A DNA stretch of 9,679 nucleotides from Burkholderiales bacterium (lineage in GTDB: Bacteria > Actinomycetota > Thermoleophilia > Gaiellales > Gaiellaceae). This document shows, one piece after another, positions 1 to 5,438 of this stretch. The stretch covers positions 1-9,679 of the forward strand of contig JAICUZ010000084.1 of the NCBI GenBank assembly GCA_025935595.1, in the 5' to 3' direction. A program made the position numbers and the translations under genes. Within the stretch, counting starts at the first letter, position 1. Each line of letters begins with the position of its first letter. Below the pieces are notes generated by a model. The model was not told where the DNA came from. It saw only the letters and a program-made list of their open reading frames with translations, and did no database searches.

Positions 1-395
1 TAGAAGCCGAGTGACAGCCGCTGCAGGTGCCGGAAGACATGGTTGCGGAGGTCGGCAAGCATGCGCTCGCCCGTCCAGCCGGTGAAATAGGTCTGGCCGT
101 AGGTGAAGGCGGTCGCGAGGCCGCCGGCGACGAGGAAGAGCACGACGAGCCGGCCGAGGTCGCTCGTTGCCCCGTGGTCGACGTGGTCGATCGTGCGGCC
201 CACGAGGTACGGCGGAGCAAGGCCGGCCACGGTCGCGCCGAGCAATGAGACGATCGCGAGCAGCGTCTGCGCCTTGTATGGGCGGGCAAGGCGGTAGAGC
301 GTCGCGAGCCGCCGCTTCGTCTGCGCCCACGACCAGTCGTCGACCTCCGCCCGCCCGCCGCGCATCAGATGCGAACCCGGCTGATGCACCCTCAT
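1..395 (-). CDS. ABC exporter half-transporter, N-terminal part (runs off left edge)
   Basis: This is the first 131 residues of an ABC exporter subunit whose gene continues beyond base 1. Only the start of the transmembrane domain is visible: a charged N-terminal tail, an amphipathic stretch with Trp21 and Trp23, a likely first membrane helix at about residues 43-63 and a second at about 83-103. It then enters the segment ending LSLGF, which matches the LxFGFYD-type region of exporter half-transporters and also occurs in the upstream gene. The ATG at 395 overlaps the stop of that gene as ATGA, with GAGG seven bases upstream as a plausible Shine-Dalgarno site. Met11 is an alternative start but lacks this coupling. 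By position it should be the partner of the upstream half-transporter, whose own ATP site looks degenerate, so this subunit is predicted to carry the catalytically competent Walker B Glu. That domain is outside the window. Substrate unknown. Confidence 0.88.
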   Translation of the reverse strand, partial: MRVHQPGSHLMRGGRAEVDDWSWAQTKRRLATLYRLARPYKAQTLLAIVSLLGATVAGLAPPYLVGRTIDHVDHGATSDLGRLVVLFLVAGGLATAFTYGQTYFTGWTGERMLADLRNHVFRHLQRLSLGF

Positions 396-2152
396 GCGAC
401 GTCCTCGACGAAGATCCGCTCGAGCATGCCGTGCTCCTCGATCTCGCGGTAGACCTCGTTCCCGCGCGCTTCCGACTGCGAGCCGTGGAACACGATACGG
501 CCGTCGTCGAGAACGACGACCTCGTCGGCGAGCGCGATCGTCGACAGGCGGTGGGCGATGATGATCGTCGTCCGATTGCGCATCGCCTCGCGGAGGCCCT
601 CGCGGATCCTCGCCTCGGTCGTCGCGTCGACGGATGCGGTCGCGTCGTCGAGGATCAGGACACGTGGGTCTACGACGAGTGCGCGCGCGATCGCGACACG
701 CTGCCGCTGGCCGCCCGAAAGCGTGATCCCGCGCTCCCCGATCACGGTGTCGTAGCCGTCTGGGAGCGCGTCGACGAACTCGTGCGCCTGCGCGAGACGC
801 GCGGCCCGCTCCACCTCCTCGTCGGTCGCGTCGGCGCGCCCGAACGCGATGTTCTCGCGCACCGTGGCCGAGAAGAGAAACGGGTCCTGCGCGATCACCC
901 CGATCGCGCCGCGGAGCGAGGTGAGCTTCAGGTCGCGAACGTCGGCTCCGTCGATCGTGACGCGTCCGCGCTGCACGTCGTAGAAGCGCGGCACGAGCGA
1001 TGCGAGCGTGGTCTTGCCGGCCCCGGTGTGCCCGATCAGCGCGACGACGCGGCCCGCCGTGAGCTCGAGCGAGACATCCTGGAGCACGGGCCGCTCCGCG
1101 TCGTACCCGAACGTGACGTCGTCGAAGACCACGCGCCCGTCGCCCGGCGGCAGCTCCCTCGCCGCGGGTGCGTCGCCGATGTCTTCCGGCTCGTCGAGCA
1201 CCTGGAAGATGCGCTCACCGGACGCGGTCGCCCGCTGCGCCTGGCCGATCCACATGCCGAGCGCGCGCAGCGGCATGACGAGCATCGCGAGGTAGATGTT
1301 GAAGCGCACATAGTTCGCGATCGACAGCGATCCGTTCGCGACCATGTGGCCGCCGATCAGCAGGATCGCCGCCTGCGAGAGGAGTGGTAGGAAGCTGAGG
1401 AGCGGGATGTAGACCGCGCGCTGGCGGTTCGCGCGCACCGAGAGCGTGAAAACCGCTTCTGACCGCCGCTCGAACTTCTCCTGCTCCGCGTCTTCCTGGG
1501 CGAACGACTTGACGACGTGGACGCCCACGATGTTCTCCTCGGCGACCGTTGCGACATCCGCCATCTTCTGCTGCACGTCGCGCAGCAAGGGATGCGACAC
1601 GTGGCTGTATCGGTATGCGAGTGCGACCAGGACCGGTGAGATGGCCATCGAGACGAGGGCGAGCTTCCACGAGATCACGAATACGAAGATCCCGACGCCG
1701 ACGACCGTGAACGCGTTCTGGAAGAAGAAGATGAGGCCGTAGCCGAGGAAGAAGCGGACACCCTGCAAGTCGACCGTCGCCCGGCTCATCAACTGGCCCG
1801 TCTGGTGCCGGTCGTAGAAGCCGAAGGAGAGGCGGAGCAGCTTCGCGTACACGCGATTCCGCATGTCCATCTCGACGCCAAGAGCCTGATAGCCGGAGAT
1901 GAGCCTGCGGCCCGCCATCAGGAGCGCGCGCACGACGCCGAGAACGAGGATCGCCCCGACGAGCCACGTGAGCCGATGACGCTCGCCCGTCTTGATCGTG
2001 GCGGCCACCGACCCGGTCAGGTACGTCGCGATGAGGCCGGCTCCCTGGTACCCGATCGCGAGCGCGATCGACAGGACGAGCGAGAGCCGGTACGAGCCGA
2101 GAAACCCGAGCAACCGTACGAACGTCTTCGAGTTGCGCTGTGCGTCGGCCAT
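392..2152 (-). CDS. ABC exporter half-transporter with degenerate Walker B
   Basis: This is a complete 586-residue half-transporter: a six-helix transmembrane domain (about residues 15-310) followed by a nucleotide-binding domain (about 340-586). Visible motifs are Walker A GHTGAGKTT (374-382), Q-loop Gln422, signature LSGGQ (478-482), Walker B VLILDD (498-503), a D-loop in ASVDA, and H-loop His534. The residue after the Walker B Asp is Asp503, not the catalytic Glu; this is typical of the degenerate subunit of heterodimeric exporters such as TM287/288 and BmrCD. It therefore probably pairs with the product of the next gene, which starts on its stop codon. The ATG at 2152 shares one base with the stop of the glycosylase gene (TGATG) and gives MADAQRNSK, normal family length. 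An open frame continues upstream to 2899, but that part reads through the glycosylase and methyltransferase genes in another frame and has no exporter sequence. Expected role is export of a lipid, peptide or drug-like compound; the substrate cannot be read. Confidence 0.95.
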   Translation of the reverse strand: MADAQRNSKTFVRLLGFLGSYRLSLVLSIALAIGYQGAGLIATYLTGSVAATIKTGERHRLTWLVGAILVLGVVRALLMAGRRLISGYQALGVEMDMRNRVYAKLLRLSFGFYDRHQTGQLMSRATVDLQGVRFFLGYGLIFFFQNAFTVVGVGIFVFVISWKLALVSMAISPVLVALAYRYSHVSHPLLRDVQQKMADVATVAEENIVGVHVVKSFAQEDAEQEKFERRSEAVFTLSVRANRQRAVYIPLLSFLPLLSQAAILLIGGHMVANGSLSIANYVRFNIYLAMLVMPLRALGMWIGQAQRATASGERIFQVLDEPEDIGDAPAARELPPGDGRVVFDDVTFGYDAERPVLQDVSLELTAGRVVALIGHTGAGKTTLASLVPRFYDVQRGRVTIDGADVRDLKLTSLRGAIGVIAQDPFLFSATVRENIAFGRADATDEEVERAARLAQAHEFVDALPDGYDTVIGERGITLSGGQRQRVAIARALVVDPRVLILDDATASVDATTEARIREGLREAMRNRTTIIIAHRLSTIALADEVVVLDDGRIVFHGSQSEARGNEVYREIEEHGMLERIFVEDVA

Positions 2153-2745
2153 CACTCGAGGGTATCGAGCGCATCTTTGATCATGCGCACGGCCGTAGCC
2201 ACGCGCTCGCGGTTCGCCGGAACGTTCAGCCAGCTCGACGCGCCGGAGGGATGGGGAAGCGGGATCGCGAGGACGCCGTCGAAGTCGTAGCGCCGTCCGA
2301 CGCTCTCGGTGACGCTCGCCACGCCGAGCAGGCGGCGCGCGGCCAGCCCGCCGACGGTGACGATCAGCTTCGGCCGCAGCAGCCGAAGCTCGGCGTCGCG
2401 CCAGCGCTCGCACAACCGCTGCTCCTCCGGTGTCGGCGTGCGGTCGCCGCGCCCCGACGGCGCGTGGCCCGGGTAGCACCGCGTCACGGACGCGCAATAG
2501 AAGGTCGCGTAGAACTCGTCCTCGTCCAGCTCGAGCCACCGGCGGAGCGTCTTGCCGGCGCGCCCGCGCCAGGGTCGCCGCTCCTCGCCCTCGACGATGC
2601 CGGGCGCCTGCCCGAACAGGTAGGCGCGCTGGCCCTCTCCGGGTGCGATCACCGGCAGCGACTCGAGCGGGTACCCCGCCTCGACGCAGAGGCGGCAGCC
2701 GCGCTGGTCCCGCTTGAGGGAGGCGAGCGACCGGTACCGCGTCAC
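2152..2745 (-). CDS. Family 4-like Fe-S uracil-DNA glycosylase
   Basis: This 197-residue protein belongs to the uracil-DNA glycosylase superfamily (COG1573 type), which removes uracil from DNA to start base-excision repair. Four cysteines fall where family 4 enzymes bind a 4Fe-4S cluster: Cys17 and Cys20 near the N-terminus, Cys90 in TRCYPG, and Cys112 after the TPTPEE segment. Motif 1 is GQAPG (45-49) followed by RRPWRGRAGKTL, resembling the family 4 GEAPG...GRPFVGRAG pattern but with Gln46 where Glu is usual. Motif 2 is HPSG (165-168). The start chosen is the GTG at 2745, which overlaps the methyltransferase stop as GTGA and puts the first Cys pair at the usual N-terminal distance. The frame is open further upstream, but that sequence is antisense or out-of-frame to neighbours. 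The stop shares a base with the ABC gene start, so the genes are probably translationally coupled. It could act on uracil or on other deaminated bases; the motif 1 change leaves this open. Confidence 0.9.
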   Translation of the reverse strand: MTRYRSLASLKRDQRGCRLCVEAGYPLESLPVIAPGEGQRAYLFGQAPGIVEGEERRPWRGRAGKTLRRWLELDEDEFYATFYCASVTRCYPGHAPSGRGDRTPTPEEQRLCERWRDAELRLLRPKLIVTVGGLAARRLLGVASVTESVGRRYDFDGVLAIPLPHPSGASSWLNVPANRERVATAVRMIKDALDTLE

Positions 2746-3317
2746 GCCGAGCGCACGACGACGAACCAGCGGCCGGCGTGGAGCACGTCGCCGTCGAGCT
2801 CGGCGGCGAGCGCGTCGGGATCGAACACACGCTTGAAGACCGGCCACCTCGACCCGTCCTTGAGCGGACGATCCTCCCAGCGTTCCGCCGCCTCGCCACT
2901 TCCGTGCCGGCTGCCGAGCACGACGAGCTCGGGTGCGACGCGCCGCGCCTCCGCGAGGAAGCGCACGCGCTCGTCCTCGACGAGGTGGCAGTAGAAGTAG
3001 CTCGTGAAGATGCGCTCGAAGGACCCGTCGGAGAACGGCAGCGACAGCGCGTCGCCCGGTACGAACTCGCCTTCCGGTAGTCGGCGCCGCGCCTCGGCGA
3101 GCATGCTCGCGCTCTGGTCGAGGCCGACGACCTCGCCGGGAAGGTGCTGCGTGAGATAGCCGGTGCCGCACGCGATATCGAGGGTCCGTGCAGCCGGGAG
3201 CGATGCGACGGTCGCCATCGCGTCCTCGATCTCTTCCGCCCAGCCGGGGCGGTCGCGCGCGGCGCCGATCCACCAGTCGTCGTAGTACGGCGCGCGGAGG
3301 TCGTAGTACTCCTTCAT
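2742..3317 (-). CDS. Class I SAM-dependent methyltransferase
   Basis: This 191-residue protein has a single Rossmann-type methyltransferase domain. Motif I is DIACGTG (47-53) in the SAM-binding glycine loop, an acidic residue follows at the end of strand 2 (GLDQS, Asp67), and GDALSLPF (88-95) is the motif that contacts the adenine. The N-terminal KEYYDLRAPYYDDWW resembles the YDxxAxxYD openings of small-molecule methyltransferases of the ubiE/methyltransferase-11 type. Substrate is not predictable. The ATG at 3317 is chosen because homology-like sequence begins there and GAGGGG sits directly upstream. A longer frame reaches 3461 but would lie antisense inside ftcD and is composition-driven. 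It is the first gene of a four-gene leftward operon, and its stop overlaps the glycosylase GTG. A minus-strand -10-like TACTCT (3331-3326) lies eight bases before the start, so the transcript may begin at or within a base or two of the ATG. Confidence 0.9.
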   Translation of the reverse strand: MKEYYDLRAPYYDDWWIGAARDRPGWAEEIEDAMATVASLPAARTLDIACGTGYLTQHLPGEVVGLDQSASMLAEARRRLPEGEFVPGDALSLPFSDGSFERIFTSYFYCHLVEDERVRFLAEARRVAPELVVLGSRHGSGEAAERWEDRPLKDGSRWPVFKRVFDPDALAAELDGDVLHAGRWFVVVRSA

Positions 3318-3324
3318 CCCCTCG

Positions 3325-3331
3325 TAGAGTA
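3325..3331. promoter_or_regulatory. Symmetric divergent -10 element (ftcD / methyltransferase operon)
   Basis: The 19-bp gap between the two divergent start codons contains TAGAGTA. On the plus strand TAGAGT (3325-3330) fits the actinobacterial -10 pattern TAnnnT and ends six bases before the ftcD GTG. On the minus strand TACTCT (3331-3326) also fits and ends eight bases before the methyltransferase ATG. Both positions suit transcription starting at or next to the start codon. No convincing -35 box is visible on either side. This is inferred from spacing and pattern only. Confidence 0.45.
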
Positions 3332-3336
3332 GGCGC

Positions 3337-4206
3337 GTGCTCCCACTCGAGTCGGTTCCGAACTTCAGCGAAGGTCGCGACCAGGCGACGATCGACGCGG
3401 TCGGGGACGCGCTGGGCGCCCACGCGCGTGTTCTCGACGTGCATTCGGACGCCGACCACAACCGTTCCGTCTACACGTTGGTCGGGAGCGAGGGTGAGCT
3501 CGGCGACGCACTCGTCGCGGGTGTCGCGGCGGCCGTTGAGCGGATCGACCTGCGCGAGCACGACGGTGCACACCCGTGCATCGGTGCGGCAGACGTCGTC
3601 CCGATCGTTCCGCTGCGTCCCGAGGACATGGAGCGGGCCCGGGCCGCAGCGGTGTCGATCGGCGCCCGCATCGGCGAGCTCGGCCTGCCGGTGTTCCTGT
3701 ACGCGCCGCCCGAGCGCGGACCGGCGTTCTACCGCCGCGGCGGCCGATCAGAGCTCGAGCGTCGCCTGGCGGCGGGCGAGCTCGCTCCCGACTTCGGGCC
3801 GAGTGAGCTGCACGAGGCCGCGGGCGGCGTGATCCTCGGGGCACGGTCTCCGTTGATCGCCTTCAACGTCAATCTTCGCGGGCCGGTCTCCGTCGCGCGT
3901 GCGGTCGCGGCGGTCGTGCGCGAGCGCGGCGGCGGCTTCCCGGGTGTCCGGGCGCTCGGGCTCGACCTGCCGCGCGCGGGCCTCGTGCAGGTGTCGATGA
4001 ACGTCGAGGACTGGGAGGCGGCGGCGCTGCACGACATCGTCGACCGGATCGCCGCAGAAGCCGAGTCGCGTGGTGCGGAAGTCGTCGGCTCCGAGCTCGT
4101 CGGGCTGATGCCCGCCGGCGCTGCGGCCGCGGCGGCCGGTGCGATGCTCAGGATCGAGGGGTTTGATGCGGCTCGCGTGCTCGAGCTGCGGCTGCTAGAC
4201 CAATGA
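3337..4206 (+). CDS. ftcD: Glutamate formimidoyltransferase
   Basis: FtcD transfers the formimino group of N-formimino-L-glutamate to tetrahydrofolate, giving glutamate and 5-formimino-THF, the last step of one branch of histidine degradation. The 289 residues cover the N- and C-terminal formiminotransferase subdomains (about 1-180 and 181-289) without the cyclodeaminase domain fused in vertebrate FTCD. Family landmarks are VPNFSEGR (7-14), the SDADHNRSVYT segment (37-47), GAHP (77-80) with His79 in the place of the catalytic His of the mammalian enzyme, GARSPLIAFNVNL near residue 170, and GGFPGVRALGL near residue 200. Residue 81 is Cys where many homologues have Arg. The GTG at 3337 is used because VPNFSEGR must lie close to the N-terminus; there is no Shine-Dalgarno site, but a -10-like box ends six bases upstream, suggesting leaderless translation. 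A run of Ala near residues 259-264 is low complexity. The last 59 bp overlap the convergent MFS gene. The hut genes downstream support the function. Confidence 0.95.
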   Translation: MLPLESVPNFSEGRDQATIDAVGDALGAHARVLDVHSDADHNRSVYTLVGSEGELGDALVAGVAAAVERIDLREHDGAHPCIGAADVVPIVPLRPEDMERARAAAVSIGARIGELGLPVFLYAPPERGPAFYRRGGRSELERRLAAGELAPDFGPSELHEAAGGVILGARSPLIAFNVNLRGPVSVARAVAAVVRERGGGFPGVRALGLDLPRAGLVQVSMNVEDWEAAALHDIVDRIAAEAESRGAEVVGSELVGLMPAGAAAAAAGAMLRIEGFDAARVLELRLLDQ

Positions 4207-5410
4207 CGCCGACGAGCGGCACTGCGATCGCGGCGCCGCCGAAGATCGCCGGCGGAGACGCCACGAGGAAGAGCGGCGAGACGAGCATCAGTCCCGTCGC
4301 GTGCGCGCCGCGGTGTGTGAGTGAGATGACGCCGAGCACGCGGCCGAGCAGGTGATCGGGAACCTCTTCTTGCGCCGCCGAGTTGATCAGCACCACTGAC
4401 GTGCTCTGGCCGGTCGCCGCGAAGAATGCGCCGGCAACCGCAAGCGGCAGGGATCCCGCGAGCGCGATCAGTCCGTAGCCGGGGAGATACATCGCCCACG
4501 CAATCAGGCTCGCTCGCGCCTTGCGGCGGATCGGGGTTCGCGCCAGCAGCACGCCGCTGACGATCGAGCCGGCCGCGTAGCCGACCATCACGATCGAGAA
4601 GCCGCCGGCGCCGTGATGAAGCGTGTCGCGGACGAGCTTCGGCACGCCGCCGATCCACGTCCCCGCGGTGATCGTCACCGCGACGCCGAGCGCGACGACA
4701 CCCGCTGCCAGCATGGGCCGCGGCCGCAGCGCTGCGAGACCCGCCCGAAGCTCCGGCGCCTCCCCGTGCCGGTCGTGCTCGCCGCCGTGCCGCACGCGGG
4801 CCAGCAGGCTCGCCGAGACGAAGAACGAGACCGCGTTCACCCCGAAGAAGACACTGACCGGCATGAACGTGAGGAACGCGGCGGCGAGCGCCCAGCCGCC
4901 GATCGAGAGCGCCTGCGTCGTCGACTGCACGAGCGCGTTCGCGCGCTGTACGTTCGTGCGGTCGACGAGCGTCGGAACCATCGCTCCGTACGCCGGGGCG
5001 AAGAAACTGGTCGCCGACTCGAGCACGAACGAGGCGACGACGAGCCCCCAGAGGTGTAGTCCGCCGGTGAGCCCCGCGATCGCGACCGGCACGAGGACGG
5101 TCGCCCGAACGAGGTCGGCCGAGACCATCAGTCGCTTCCGGCTGAAGCGGTCGGCGGCGAGCCCGCCGTGCAGTCCAAAGAGGAACGCCGGCACGCTGTC
5201 CGCGAGCCGGACTGCGATCACGCCGCCCGCACCGCCGACGTCGAACGCGAACCACATCAGAGCGATGTAGTGCAGCGAGTCGCCGAGCTCGCTGGTGGCG
5301 ACGGCGAGGTAGACCCGCCGGAAGTCGGTGCGACGCAACAGATCGAGCGCGCGCGGCGCCGCCGGCGCCTGCTCGAGCTCGCGCGGGACGTCGAAGACGG
5401 GATCGGACAC
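4148..5410 (-). CDS. MFS permease (MFS_3 / EntS-like exporter type)
   Basis: This 420-residue integral membrane protein of the major facilitator superfamily has about 10-12 hydrophobic helices starting near residue 34. The loop after helix 2 carries a motif A relative, GGLAADRFSRKRL (82-94), and a His-rich hydrophilic linker (about 207-220, HGGEHDRHGE) separates the two halves. A second-half segment PDHLLGRVLGV (351-361) is typical of the MFS_3 group that includes the enterobactin exporter EntS and macrolide-efflux-like proteins, so export is more likely than histidine uptake. The GTG at 5410 is chosen because it precedes the first helix by a normal cytoplasmic tail and sits eight bases after a -10-like box on the minus strand. 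It lies on the opposite strand between ftcD and hutH, so it is not part of the hut transcript. Its 3' end runs 59 bp into ftcD. Substrate unknown. Confidence 0.9.
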   Translation of the reverse strand: MSDPVFDVPRELEQAPAAPRALDLLRRTDFRRVYLAVATSELGDSLHYIALMWFAFDVGGAGGVIAVRLADSVPAFLFGLHGGLAADRFSRKRLMVSADLVRATVLVPVAIAGLTGGLHLWGLVVASFVLESATSFFAPAYGAMVPTLVDRTNVQRANALVQSTTQALSIGGWALAAAFLTFMPVSVFFGVNAVSFFVSASLLARVRHGGEHDRHGEAPELRAGLAALRPRPMLAAGVVALGVAVTITAGTWIGGVPKLVRDTLHHGAGGFSIVMVGYAAGSIVSGVLLARTPIRRKARASLIAWAMYLPGYGLIALAGSLPLAVAGAFFAATGQSTSVVLINSAAQEEVPDHLLGRVLGVISLTHRGAHATGLMLVSPLFLVASPPAIFGGAAIAVPLVGVIGLAAAARAREPHQTPRS

Positions 5411-5418
5411 GAAGCGCC

Positions 5419-5424
5419 GAGTAT
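5419..5424 (-). promoter_or_regulatory. Possible -10 box for the MFS gene
   Basis: Read on the minus strand this is GATACT, five of six matches to TATAAT, including the conserved A at position 2 and T at position 6. Eight bases separate it from the GTG at 5410, so the transcript would be leaderless or nearly so. No -35 box is evident. Inferred from pattern and spacing only. Confidence 0.3.
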
Positions 5425-5432
5425 CGCGGGAC

Positions 5433-5438
5433 TACCAT
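5433..5438 (+). promoter_or_regulatory. Possible -10 box for hutH (leaderless start at 5446)
   Basis: TACCAT fits the TAnnnT pattern and ends seven bases before an in-frame GTG at 5446, the spacing expected for a leaderless message. If it is used, the ATG at 5437 lies partly inside the promoter and cannot be the start codon. The alternative reading is the ATG at 5437 with the weak GCGGG Shine-Dalgarno-like stretch at 5426-5430. Confidence 0.3.

Noticed and set aside
167..1390. 407-residue plus-strand open frame opposite the ABC genes
   Set aside because: It is antisense to Walker A, Walker B, signature and H-loop codons of the exporter. Its composition is that of a shadow frame.
2153..2899. 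N-terminal extension of the ABC subunit (835-residue reading)
   Set aside because: The extension lies in a different frame of the glycosylase and methyltransferase genes on the same strand and looks Arg-rich and random. The TGATG junction at 2152 gives normal family length.
2140..2994. 284-residue plus-strand open frame opposite the glycosylase and methyltransferase
   Set aside because: It is antisense to two genes with clear family motifs and shows no motif of its own.
3318..3461. N-terminal extension of the methyltransferase to 3461
   Set aside because: It would run antisense into ftcD. Methyltransferase-like sequence starts at KEYYDLRAPYYDD, and the extension is Ser/Arg-rich.
4220..4256. 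GC-rich inverted repeat (CCGCC...GGCGG) after ftcD as a terminator
   Set aside because: It has short arms, no T-tract, and lies inside the MFS coding sequence. GC-rich DNA gives many such chance pairs.
4148..5410. MFS protein as a histidine permease of the hut system
   Set aside because: Its motifs fit the MFS_3 exporter group, it is on the opposite strand, and known Hut permeases are of APC, ABC or other types. Position alone is not enough.
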